Source of the DNA: Viridothelium virens
Lineage: Eukaryota; Ascomycota; Dothideomycetes; Trypetheliales; Trypetheliaceae
NCBI GenBank assembly: GCA_010094025.1
Contig: ML991793.1
Coordinates: 308,614 to 372,613 of the forward strand
DNA: 64,000 bases
Direction of reading: 5' to 3'
The notes under the pieces were generated by a model that was not told where the DNA came from, ran no database searches, and was given only the letters and a program-made list of their open reading frames with translations. Numbering within the stretch: the first letter of the stretch is position 1; every line of letters begins with the position of its first letter. This document shows, piece after piece, positions 46,308 through 57,156 of the stretch. Both the position numbers and the translations under genes were made by a program.

Positions 46308-47774
46308 ATGCGTTCACTGTACGGCGTTCCCTTCCTCGCGCTTATCTGCAGTCTTGGCCTTTTCACTCAAATTGCAACGTCTACTTCCTTCCCGAGAGAA
46401 ACCGTCGTTATACCCCAATTAGTTGTACGGCAAACAACTTCTTCGGGTGGCTCTCAACCTACTTCGTTCCCATCAGGCTTACCGAACACTACAATTTCCT
46501 TGACATCGACCCCAACAGCATCTTCAGTGAATGTCTCAGTCGCAACAGCGATAGTGAATCAGCCTCTGGGTACGATATCTGTTTCTGACACCAAATCCTC
46601 AGGAGGAAACTCTAATGCCGCTTCGGGTTCCATTGGTCTGGCCTGTGCCAATTGTTCGACTTTCGGGACTTTGAGCTTCTCCGAGCAAAAATTTAGCTTT
46701 GAGAATGGTACCATTACCGGAGGTATCTTCGAGATGGGAGCTAATGGCTTTGGTGGGATTTTCGAATTGAACCTTACGGCTGCGCAGCTGAAGTATGAGT
46801 TTACGCACAATATCTTGAATATACCTATCCCAGGCCTTGCCGTTAGTATCACCATGGACCCTTCTCTTACTGTTCGAGAAACTGAAATGATTAGATTGGC
46901 GCTTCAGGAGAAAACGCTGGTATAATACTTGAGATTGGGGCTGACTTCAGCATTGAACTCGATGACTCGATAGAATTTACCCTCGGAGGTACTTTCAACG
47001 TGCGTAACTAGTTGCTCCGATTGTTCTGTCTCCAGCTTTCTGATTCGTTCCTAGGTTCCAGACGGTTCAATAATCAGCTTTGACGTGACCGATCTAGGCA
47101 ACTCTACCCAGCATGGATTGTAAGTCCTCTAGGTGTTGTAGCCGCCCAGCGCTTACCAAGCTAATACCACCTTTCTCAGTACCACAGGCACAGGCCTCAA
47201 ACTTGCTCCAATCCCCTTCCAGGCCAATATCTCCTCCCCAGCTCTCACCGCCTCGATCGCCATCCAACCCAAGCTTGTCCTCGGTATTCATGCGCTCGAC
47301 AATGCCTTCTACGCTGAAGCTGGCATCGACTTTAATCTGCCCAAAATCTCTGTTCAGGTTGAACGGCTTACGAACGTCGATGCCAACTGCAATACCGTAA
47401 ACGAAACAGGCAATCCTAATGCCATTCCCGGCAATGTTACCAATGTCATCCCATCCGCCGAAATAGACATCGGTTTGCTAGCGGACGCAGGCCTAATTGC
47501 GGTTAAGGACTCCGGAAGTACGCAGTTGGCAAGCGAATCACTGCCACTGCCAACCGCATGCTTGATGTTTGATGCAGCGGCGAAGACGTTTGGTCAGGCT
47601 GCACCTCCAGCCACCTCCTCGGCTCCGGGTTCCTCTCCGTCCGGGTCTTCGAACGGTTCTGGAATCATTGGAAAGACGCCGGGAAGTGCGGCTGCAGGGT
47701 CTCCCGAGTTTCGCGTGTGGAGCATGACATGGGGGTTAGGAGTAATATTGCTTTCTGCGATGATTTTACTGTAA
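46308..47774 (+). CDS. Secreted, probably GPI-anchored cell-surface protein, 429 aa
   Basis: Exons 46308-46845, 46908-46999, 47055-47119 and 47180-47774 join in frame. The start was placed at 46308 because it opens a signal peptide (MRSLYGVPFLALICSLGLF). A Ser/Thr-rich stretch follows (residues about 45-95). The middle is a beta-rich domain with LACANCSTFGTL, then LEIGADFSIELDDSIEFTLG and LVLGIHALDNAFYAEAGI. A Ser/Gly/Pro-rich stalk (about 375-405) leads to a hydrophobic C-terminus (WGLGVILLSAMILL) with a small-residue omega-site region, as for GPI attachment. Several N-x-S/T sites are present. I know no enzymatic domain for it; it is probably a wall or surface protein of filamentous ascomycetes. 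Confidence 0.82.
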
Positions 47775-49138
47775 GGATACCATTTCCAGATTTGTATGCT
47801 TCTACGAGGACTTTCATTGTGTAGTATATTGACGGCAGCTTTCCTTGTTCCTTCTGTGTCTTAATGGATCGGCTATGCCATGACTCGGTCAAATTGACTA
47901 TCGTTGTAAAAGCATCTGACCGGCCCTTGCGACGGAAATAGCGACTGTGTGTTTCATTGCCTTCTCCAGTCTTGATGATCAGTGAGATGGGCAGGGACAA
48001 TGGTGAGCCTACGAACCACTCGAAGGAACGCAGCTTTCTCAGCTCTAAGGCTATCAGAACTCCTCTTGCAGAAATGAGTACAGTGGTCCTGACACCGCCA
48101 CGCTGTATCGGTTCTGATGGCGCGAGTCGCAAAATCAGGTAGTCTTTACATACGCCGTTCTCGGGTGTGCTTTGGCCGTTGAAATTCTCTATTATGGTTT
48201 ATTGCAGTGAATAGACTGTCTGGTGCGAAAGTGGGACGATGAGATTAATTATAGGATCTAGAAAGGCGAGACCCCATATTCACCAAGATGGTCGGGTTGT
48301 GACTGCCCAAATAGAGGGTATCGACACCAGCTTAGCCCTAGGAACCACTGCACCTCCCAATACTGTAACAAAAAGAGTCTAGATCCGTGACTCCAATGGT
48401 ACGCGACTTACACCTGCATAACTTTGCGGCCATGATCTGCGACTAGCACATCATGACGCATTTGCTTAGGAACTCATCAATCATTTTCGCGCTATATCCC
48501 GAATCTTCTATGATCAGAACGTACTTCGCTTAGCAGCATCATCCCCCTCGTCCTCAATATGATATCTTTGTTCCTCATACAAAGTTTATTGCAAGATATA
48601 CACAGGCCTCTCAGCTACACGACATCCTTACAGGCTTTCTCGAGCTCCAAAAGCAAGGCATCAATATCAATCTTGCTCCTCTAGAATGGCTAGTAAGATG
48701 AGACGGGTTGAGCTCGCCAAAATTCAGAACGATGCAGTTGCCTAAATTTCTTCAAGGATCAGTGGATACAGAACGGGCCATGCGCAAGGAAGAGCAGGCA
48801 GCACGGGAGGGGAAATACAGCGCTAGTGTGAAGGGTAGAGCCACAAGGCATGACTACACTGTTGGCGAGACAAAAAAGGCCAAGAAAGAGGCGGCAAAAG
48901 TAATGCTTAATCAACGATTTATGGGAGGTAGGTGATTTCTGACCTCTGAATATTTAGATGCTTGGACTCGGCTTGTAAGCGTCCCAGCTTCGAGATGTAC
49001 TGATGGCTCGTGTAACTTTCAACTCGTATTTCTGAAGAAAATTAAGAAGTGAATTCGCCTATGTTGGCGTCCGTGGTATCTTGTTTACAAACCAAAAAGG
49101 GAAAAAAAAAGCCATAGAGGAGAATAACCCGCCTGTGA
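47775..49138. other. Intergenic with one weak small ORF
   Basis: About 1.4 kb. The only candidate is the short lysine-rich ORF at 48732-48935. Otherwise nothing is recognised. Confidence 0.5.
48732..48935 (+). CDS. Small charged hypothetical protein, 67 aa (weak candidate)
   Basis: An open frame starting MQLPKFLQG and ending NQRFMGGR. It is rich in Lys, Arg, Glu and Ala and predicted helical. It has no domain I recognise. An upstream ATG at 48686 is in another frame and stops early, so it could be an upstream ORF. Whether this is translated is unclear. Confidence 0.3.
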   Translation: MQLPKFLQGSVDTERAMRKEEQAAREGKYSASVKGRATRHDYTVGETKKAKKEAAKVMLNQRFMGGR

Positions 49139-51370
49139 TTACTGTACCTCCGGTTTCACTGCGAGCAATGTCAACACACTCCATTTCGTGTCCCTTTCCA
49201 ATGCCTCCTTCACACACCCAGCATTCTCCCACCACCACTTCTCCTCTCCCTTCCGCTCCGTCACAAACTCCCCCCACACATCCTTCCACAGCTCCCGTCC
49301 CACCATGACAGCAACCTCCTCATCCATGTACGCCCCAATCACGCCCTGATTATCATTCGCCGCCGGCACCTGCAGTATTCTCGCCATCCCCAACGCCTCC
49401 GACATGCTCCTATTCCTCGCGCTCGCACTCGCACTCGCGCTCCCCTCCGCCCTATACCCACCCACCTTGGCTCTCCAACCCCTCTTCTCCCTCTCCCTCT
49501 CCCTCCCAGCCGTCCACGCCGCCGACGCCGACGACCTCAGCTCAAACCCCGCCGCCTGGATCCACTGCGGAATCAGCAGACTCGGCCTCGTGCAGCGAAA
49601 CGACATCTCGAGGTTCAGCAGCAGACGCACCTCGATCCAGGCGCGCAGAAACGGGCCGCTGGTCTTGCGGTCCGGCAGCGGGTCCAGCAGGCGCAGCTCG
49701 AGGGTGCCGCCGGGGGCGAGCACGCGGTGGCATTCGGTGAGGAGGGCGGGGATCTGCGCGGAGGGGAGCAGGGAGGGGAGGGTGGAGGTGCGAATGGTGT
49801 CGAGGGAGGAGGAGGGGTAGGGCAGGCGCGGCAGGTCGCTGCTGGGGATGTGGGAGCAGGAGATTTGGTTGGGGAGTTCGATGCGGGGGATTGGGGTTGG
49901 GGAGAGATGGAGGACGGAGGCGTCGGGGCAGAGGGCGGAGAGGTGGAGGACTTCGGCTGGAAGGGGGGTTTGTGTTAGCATGGGTGTGTGGAGTCTGTGA
50001 CTTTTGAAGGTTTGGAGGAAGGATTTACCGATGTTGCCGCCCAGCTCTAGGACGTTGCGCACGCCATGTCGTTTCGTTGGGACGTTGTGGTCACCAGAGA
50101 TGAGGAATTTCTCGGACATGCTTTTGAGATGGAGCGCGGTGAGCACCCAGAGATGTTTCTCAAGGGCAATCTCAAATTTGGAGCATTCGTCTACAGGCTC
50201 CTGCCATTCTTCTCGCAGGTGATCGTAGACAACACGAGGCCCAGCATGCTCCATCCGTCGAATGAAGCTCTGGAAGTATGTAAGCGGCAGAGGCGTTGGC
50301 GAGTGGTTACCAGACCACTCATGATTGGAAGATGATGTGGTCGACGGCGATTCGTCCTGGGTCTCCTTGAAAGTCCCGAAAGAATTTTCATCCGAAGAGT
50401 CTTTGCGATTGCTGGGGGTTTCTGGATTTGCTGTCAGGGTGGAACGGACTGAGCCGGATCTCTTGTGTCGAAGAGCACTTGGACGGCGGAAAGGTTTGTC
50501 ATTCTTTGCATCAGACCATATTGTTGTGGTCGTTCCTATGGAGCCTAAAGCGAGTCCACGGAACGAGTCGTCAAGTTCTCTAGGGGCTTGGGAAGCTTTG
50601 TCACCAGAGCGTTCAACATGGTCCTTCGGTGGGACTGGGGGCCGGGCGTTGGAATATGTATCTGGAGCTACGTCTGCGATTTCGTCTCCCCGAGTTGGCG
50701 CTTCAATTTCATTCACCCGTAAGGTTGGGAGGTTGAATAGATTGTCTAAACGATGATGCTGGGAAGTGCCACCGGACTTGGAAACCTCTTCAATCCTCTG
50801 CAGAGAAGTCTCGACGGTCACTTGACCCGCAAGCGAGTTTGAACGAGGTGAAGAAAGAGGTGAGAAGGATGAGGCGGAGCTGGAATGCGAATGCACATTT
50901 GCTGAAGTGCCTCTTGGGCTTGGTAGGATCTCATCGGGATCAATTGAGCCCCCGGATGGGAGAGTGGCAGGCAATTTTGTCGATATTGTCCAGCCGGATT
51001 GCAAGGATGAATCGCCGTAGAGCAGAGCGCCTTTCATCGATTGCGCTTGGGTGGCAGGGGTCTCACTTCCCTGATCATTCTGAGTCTTCCTGCTCCCCTT
51101 TGCATTGTCTCTGATGTTGTTCAAGGAAGGCCGTTTCCAGTACGATTTGAATCGGATGGTGGATGGAGAACCACTGCGGTCATCGGTTGAAGCCGCGGTT
51201 GAAGCCGAAGTCGAAGTGCTTCCCCAATGCGAGAGAGATCGCCTTCTGTCGCTGGCTGTAGCTGTACCTGCGCTCTTGACGGAGCCTTCGCGTTCTTTGG
51301 CCTTGCGCGCCTTCCGTTCGCCAACTTTCTCAGCATGTTGGTCTGTCCAGGAGAGATCCGCAGCAAACAT
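49139..51370 (-). CDS. Methyltransferase-like protein with long disordered N-terminus, 719 aa
   Basis: Exons 51370-50029 and 49956-49139 join in frame across a 72-nt intron. Residues 1-350 are Ser/Thr/Lys-rich and probably disordered. Residues about 370-650 form a class-I SAM-methyltransferase-like fold: VLELGGNIAEVLHLSALCP, whose first strand and glycine turn are rebuilt across the intron, then an LDTIRTSTLP strand, LLTECHRVLAPGGTLELRLL (the typical strand with APGG turn) and a long C-terminal extension. The canonical GxGxG loop is degenerate (ELGGNIAE), so SAM binding is likely but not certain. The start at 51370 is the first in-frame ATG; the upstream in-frame GTG was not used. Function unknown. 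Confidence 0.75.
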   Translation of the reverse strand: MFAADLSWTDQHAEKVGERKARKAKEREGSVKSAGTATASDRRRSLSHWGSTSTSASTAASTDDRSGSPSTIRFKSYWKRPSLNNIRDNAKGSRKTQNDQGSETPATQAQSMKGALLYGDSSLQSGWTISTKLPATLPSGGSIDPDEILPSPRGTSANVHSHSSSASSFSPLSSPRSNSLAGQVTVETSLQRIEEVSKSGGTSQHHRLDNLFNLPTLRVNEIEAPTRGDEIADVAPDTYSNARPPVPPKDHVERSGDKASQAPRELDDSFRGLALGSIGTTTTIWSDAKNDKPFRRPSALRHKRSGSVRSTLTANPETPSNRKDSSDENSFGTFKETQDESPSTTSSSNHEWSGNHSPTPLPLTYFQSFIRRMEHAGPRVVYDHLREEWQEPVDECSKFEIALEKHLWVLTALHLKSMSEKFLISGDHNVPTKRHGVRNVLELGGNIGKSFLQTFKSHRLHTPMLTQTPLPAEVLHLSALCPDASVLHLSPTPIPRIELPNQISCSHIPSSDLPRLPYPSSSLDTIRTSTLPSLLPSAQIPALLTECHRVLAPGGTLELRLLDPLPDRKTSGPFLRAWIEVRLLLNLEMSFRCTRPSLLIPQWIQAAGFELRSSASAAWTAGREREREKRGWRAKVGGYRAEGSASASASARNRSMSEALGMARILQVPAANDNQGVIGAYMDEEVAVMVGRELWKDVWGEFVTERKGEEKWWWENAGCVKEALERDTKWSVLTLLAVKPEVQ

Positions 51371-52911
51371 GATCACCCCAATTTTCTCCACATACTCTCG
51401 CGTGGAATCGGAGAGAGTTTTGGGGTAACCTGCTTTGTGCGGATAAATCGCATGAAATTAGAAGATGAAGCAAAGCGAGTCAGTCTGCCACCATCGAGAC
51501 GCGGTAGAGTCAAGACACTCCCGGCGTCGATCCAAAAAGCCATCTACGTTGACACCAGCTCAACACCACACTGCGGAGGACAATAAGGGACATGGAATTA
51601 GATTGATTCTCCTGTCAAGCCGGCTGGGCTGGAACAGGGCCCTGCGGGTGGACGAGCGAGATGAGCAGGGGCGCATCCCTCTCCAAGGACCGAGTCGGCC
51701 AGCTTTTGGATATCGGATGTCAGCTTTGGCGGCCTGGAGGGCCTCCACAACTCCAAGGCCACTAGCATCGAGCAGAAAATGAAAAGAGAAGCATCGGGAG
51801 ATAATCGGTAAGCCCACCTGCAGAGGCGATGGTGTGATGGGCCGGCACTGGAAGGTTGGAGCTAACGCAGCCGAAGCGACGATCTGCTCGTTTGAGGTAC
51901 GCGTACGGTAGCAGAGCCGAAAGCCTAAGCAACCCAAAAAACAACTCCAGTACGGACCATGGTCGAATTTGGGATACGGCGCGGGTCGTGGGGGTGAGCG
52001 ACTTGGGCTGGCACTAGAGGCTGAAGCGGTCGTCTCACTTTCTGCACTCCACAGGACAGCGTGCAGGTCCAGTGCTTCTGTCAAGAGGATCGACATCGAC
52101 CCACTACTGACCGACACCTGCGCAAGTGTCGAGCAAGCTCTGTCCTGGCGTTTGACAGATGCACGGAGCAGCTCTGGCCACTGCACCGTTGACCAGCCCA
52201 CTGTTTCGCAATCCTTCCTATAGACCATGGTGCCATGTTCTTCTGTTTCGAGATTTCGAAACATCTCCACCTTCCCAGCGTCTTGGATGTTCTCACCGCT
52301 TGAATACTGTATGATATGATCGGCGCCAGCATCTCGACGCGCAGACTCGCATGTGGTCTTCACACAGCATCATGACGCGGGCCGCGGGATACCATTGATC
52401 CTTCGACGCGACCTGCTCAGTATGTACTAAGGGAATAGGGGAAGATCTCATTACCGGTACCTCTTTGCCACCATTGATGAGCTAAAAAGCTAAGATGCTG
52501 GATAATGTAGGTGGCTTGCAATCTCTAGTGTGGAAGTCAGTCAACCATCGTAGCCACTTAACGTTACGGTGGTTACAGTGCTGTTGCTGACTCGTCATCC
52601 GGTAGTCCACTTCTCAAGACTATCCCGTTGCAGCCAGATTTTCTTGTTCCCCGTCTATTGACCCATGTCTTCTCCCTAGTGCGTGACAATTCCATTGAAC
52701 CTTACAGCATGTACCATTGAGCCCTGTCTGTGGTGTGGATCGAGACAGAGCCTTTTCCTTTCACATGAGTGTCTTCGAACTTTGGCAACTCATTGCGTCC
52801 TTAAAGTGTCCATTCTGCCGGATGTGATTGCGATCAGATAGGCGTTTCACTGCCGTCTCTCACGAGCCACCTTCTCTGTCCATTCTTGTCAGACAGTATT
52901 CTTACCGCATC
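51371..52911. other. Intergenic, promoter of methyltransferase and purine permease
   Basis: About 1.5 kb between two divergent starts. A minus-strand open frame of 267 codons (51560-52363) is low-complexity and shows no domain; I regard it as chance or leader sequence. Confidence 0.5.
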
Positions 52912-55085
52912 ATGGAAGCCTTCAGAGATGCCTGCGAGAACCTCAATGATCTGGTGGGCAAGAGCACCTTCGGACGGATCTTCCGCCTCGAGGGTTGCGG
53001 CCATGTATGGAAGCAATGGCTGACAATGTTGTATCATACTGACGCCTTGTCATAGGAGAAAGAAATCAAGAAAGCGAGGTTCCTGACTGAGATCCGTGCT
53101 GGTCTCACGACCTTCTTCACGATGGCCTATATCATTGCGGTAAATGTGCGTAGACGTACTCTCATTTAATAAGGCCCACCGCTGATTGGCGAAGGCGTCG
53201 GTCTTGACTGACTCTGGCGCCAATTGTGTCTGCAATGATACAAAGGATCCCACATGTGCGAACGATGCCGACTACAATCAGTGTCTACTTGGTAAGAGTA
53301 CCGCCAGGCTTGTCTTGGCGCCTGTTATTGACGATCTATCCTCAGAGATCAACCGCGATCTTGTAACAGCGACAGCTGGTATTGCAGCCATGACCTCTTG
53401 CCTATTCGGTTTCTTGACGAACCTGCCAGTCGCCTTCGCGTAAGTAAACCGAAATCTTACTCAGATAGCCTACTTACTCGCTCTCAGTCCCGGTATGGGT
53501 CTTAATGCCTACTTTGCGTACCAGGTTGTGGGCTACCATGGCACTGGTCCAGTAAGCTATGGCATGGCGCTCGCTGCTGTCTTTATTGAAGGATGGATCT
53601 TCTTGTTTCTATCCCTTATTGGCATGCGTCAATGGCTTGTCAGGCTCATCCCCACCTCAATCAAGCTCGCAAGCGGAGCCGGTATTGGTTTGTTGTTGTC
53701 ATTGATCGGCCTGTCTGGGAGTGCTGGTATTGGTGCCATCTCAGCATCATCCACCGATCCTTTAGATCTTGCTGGATGTCCTTCTGAGTACTTGGACAGT
53801 TTTGGAGAGTGTACCAGTCATAAGATGCGGAGCCCCACTGTAAGTCTCTCACGCGTCTGCCTGACGCGAGGAGCTATTGTCTAACACCTGGCAGATGTGG
53901 CTTGGAATTTTCATGGGAGGAATTCTCACTGCGTACCTCATGTCCTACCGGGTCAAGAGTGCTTTCATCATTGGTATTCTCCTTGTCTCCATTATTTCTT
54001 GGCCAAGGGATACCGCTGTCACGTATTTCCCTCATACACCAACGGGTGATTCCATGTTCGAATTCTTCAAGCATGTCGCAACCTTCCGTCCCATTCAGCA
54101 CACCCTGAATGCAATTGACTGGCAAGTTCTCCATGCTCCTGGTCAATTTGCTCTTGCACTCTTCACTTTCCTATATGTCGACATTCTCGACTGTACCGGT
54201 ACTTTGTACAGCATGGCCCGGTTCTGCGGCGTTGTTGATCCAGAGTCTGGAGACTTTCCGCGGTCTACTCTCGCCTACTGTACTGACGCAATTTCCATCT
54301 CTGTTGGTTCACTATTTGGCACATCCTCCGTCACGGCTTTTATTGAATCGGGTGCTGGTATTGCTGAAGGCGGCAAGACTGGTCTCACTGCGATCACAAC
54401 CGGACTCTGCTTCCTCATCTCAGTATTCTTTGCACCAATATTCGCATCCATCCCACCGTATGCGACGGGATGCACTCTAGTCCTTGTTGGATGCATGATG
54501 GCCAAGCAAATCGGAGCTATCAATTGGCGCTACGTTGGAGATGCAGTGCCGGCCTTTGTTACTCTTATTTTCATGCCTTTTAGCTATTCTATTGCGTACG
54601 GTCTCATCGCGTAAGTTCCTTTGGTCCTCCGATTTCGAAGTCACTTGTACTGAAAGATCACAGCGGCCTCATGACTTATATTGTACTCAACACCCTCATT
54701 TACATTACCAAGCTGGTCTCTGGAGGCCGCATTGTGCCCGAGGATGAAGACTATCGCGATTACTGGACTTGTGAGTTGACCAATTGATGTCTCAACACCA
54801 CAGTGCTAACAATAGTCAGACAAGCCTGGTGGCAACCCACCGTGGTTCATCAGAATATTCAAGAATCGATCTGGAGTAACCCACAATGAGCCTAAGGAAG
54901 CTTCTCTGCACTCGCAAATCACTGAGGAGCCAATCAAGAGCGCAGCAAGCGAGTTTAGTCGGGCAAGCCACGAGCAATGGGTGTACGATAAGGACATTGG
55001 CAGCCCCCACGTGGAAGAGAGACAGCTGTCAGAGATGCCAAGCCCGAGGAACGTCTACCTTTCGAAGCAATCATCGCGAAACTAG
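52912..55085 (+). CDS. azgA: AzgA-type purine (adenine/guanine/hypoxanthine) permease, 604 aa
   Basis: Proton-coupled uptake of purine bases at the plasma membrane. Eight exons: 52912-53004, 53056-53145, 53195-53291, 53346-53439, 53488-53839, 53895-54610, 54664-54770 and 54820-55085, in frame. Family landmarks are the N-terminal FGRIFRLEGCGH, LTEIRAGLTTFFTMAYIIAVNAS, NLPVAFAPGMGLNAYFAYQVVG (the NAT/AzgA signature between TM2 and TM3), TSIKLASGAGIG, LFTFLYVDILDCTGTLYSMA, GTSSVTAFIESGAGIAEGGKTGLTA and SYSIAYGLIAGLMTY. About 14 helices are expected. The cytosolic tail is charged, with PGGNPPWFIRIF. Length and motifs fit the fungal AzgA branch closely. Confidence 0.96.
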
Positions 55086-55879
55086 GCAAAAGATTGACTA
55101 TGTCGCATGTGCGACTCCAGTACGGGATAAGAGGAACTATTTTCGCTTTCCTAAATGTATACATAATGAAACCCCCGGTAGACATATTGATCAGACGCTT
55201 AACATGTACTGTAACGGAAGGACCTCAACAAGCTCCGAGCAACTTGGGAATGAAGGTGAACACGTGGTCCAGATTATTCCCTCGACAATAATTCCGATCA
55301 TATCGTGATATGTGATATCCTGTTGGATTTCGTGCTTTCTCGCCTCGGCTCTTCTGCATAATGTTATCCGAGATGGGGGTTCCTGCATATTGAGCCGGGG
55401 TCGCTCAGACGCATAATGCACATTGCGAGCATGTTTTGGCCCTACGAGCCGTGCCGTCATGGAGCCGGCAAACGGCTGCGGCTGTGGTGGTTGAGACCCT
55501 GGCACCCTGATTTTCCAGAAGTGGAGAAGCTTTGGCACCGTTTCTTGTTTCCTTGCCGTTCTGCATCGGCTGACCTTCTCCGGTGGACTTGAACAGACGG
55601 AAAATTTGACTTATGCTTACTCTAGTGGCACAGTGGCCCCAACTTATGCATCCGAAAGGAGCCGGTCTGTACAATAAGACTAAGATAGGCGAATGCAAGC
55701 AGTCCCCTTGGCAAAGCTCTGTCACTGCAGCTTGGTGTCTGTACCTGCACTGTGGGATTTTGGTTCGACGCGGTGATACTTGCTCCATAGCCATTAATTG
55801 TCGGATTCACAATTGTCAGCGATCAAGTTCTGGGCTTATGTCAGGGATTCCGGTGACGTTCGAAACGCTCGTCACAAAG
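55086..55879. other. Intergenic, no gene recognised
   Basis: About 800 bp between the permease stop and the esterase start. Nothing recognised besides the expected 3' UTR and promoter. Confidence 0.55.
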
Positions 55880-57156
55880 ATGCGGGTCCCGATATGTTTC
55901 ATGACGCTCGCATCTGCAGTCGCTGCTCTACCCTTGACTTCTAGCAAGCCTCCCTCAACCTTGTTTTCAAGTCTCATAGTCTTTGGCGACTCCTTCTCTG
56001 ACAATGGTATGTATCCAGTCACAATGCTATGCATCTCAATCACGACTCCAGGCTAATCGCCTATCAGGTAATGGATCTTACAGAATCACTAATGGGACCT
56101 GGCCGGCGGATCCTGCATAGTATGGCATCAAGTTAATTGACCGATAACTTTCACAATTGCGCAATTGACAGTTGTGACAGCTACCAGGGCCGATTCTCAA
56201 ATGGGCCGGTCTGGGTTGAAGATGTCGCTACCAACCTAAGCATCCCACTATACGATTACGCTGTAGGAGGAGGTATGCGACGTACTCCAACTTGGGGTCT
56301 CCCCGATTGATCATCCCAGATGTCTCATGTCTAACTCGGCTTCTGCATGATAGCGACGACAAACAACAATCTTGTTCAAGGCTATACGGGACCGAACTCT
56401 AGCGTACCCGTGCCAGCGGTGGATAATCAGATCGATGCCTTCCTTGCCGATGAGCATCACGCGGACCTTTCTTCAGCGCTTGTCGTTGTCCTTGGTGGAC
56501 TTAACGATATCTTCTTCAACGCCACACTTCAGGCTTCACAATCGGTAGAAGCTATGTTCACTAGCATCAATAAACTTCGCGCTAACGGTAAGGTTCACCT
56601 CACTTGACTACCGCTTTCCACGGTACCACTTTGATCCAGACAATGAAGATCTTTTCCTCTTTTCTTTTTCCGCCTCTAGACTCCACAGAACTCATCTCCA
56701 CACTTCAGCTAGCTCCACTACTCTAAAATTTCCCGAGAGTGTTAACTGAAGTTAGGCGCCACCTCCTTCCTTACTCTCAACTACTACAACGCCTCGCGCA
56801 TCCCGTATGATCACTATACCACGACGCTTAACCAGCAGCAACTCTCTAACTTTAGCGCATCCCTCGGTACTGCTCTGTCCACTATCAGCGCCCTCGAATC
56901 GCGGGTCGCGTACGTAGATTTGACGCCGCTCTTCGCGGAGTTCGACTACTATGGTGAGCCCGCTAAGTACGGCTTGGACGAGTACGCTGCGTATGAGAGC
57001 TGCTTGACGGGCGCGTATGGAGAGACGCCAACAAGAACTTTATGTGATGATCCAGAGAAGCAGGTGTTTTGGGACGAGTATCATCCGAGCGCGAGGGTTC
57101 ATGAGGTGGTCGCGGGCGAGGCGTTGAAGACCATCAATGCGAAATTTGCAGAGTAG
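55880..57156 (+). CDS. Secreted GDSL/SGNH esterase (CE16-like), 301 aa
   Basis: Exons 55880-56006, 56068-56119, 56181-56272, 56354-56587 and 56756-57156 join in frame. A signal peptide (MRVPICFMTLASAVAALP) precedes block I with the nucleophile Ser in VFGDSFSDNGNGSY. WPADPAYYQGRFSNGPVWVE is rebuilt across an intron and is a hallmark of the CE16 acetyl-esterase/GDSL group. Block III is LGGLNDIFF with the oxyanion Asn, and block V carries the catalytic Asp-x-x-His in FWDEYHPSARVHE. N-glycosylation sites are visible. Known relatives deacetylate plant-polymer oligosaccharides or hydrolyse small esters outside the cell. The last intron is 168 nt, longer than the others. It would fit with the nearby xylanase. 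Confidence 0.9.

Noticed and set aside
51560-52363. Minus-strand 267-codon open frame upstream of the methyltransferase
   Set aside because: Low-complexity, no domain and no splice link to the downstream gene; probably chance or leader.
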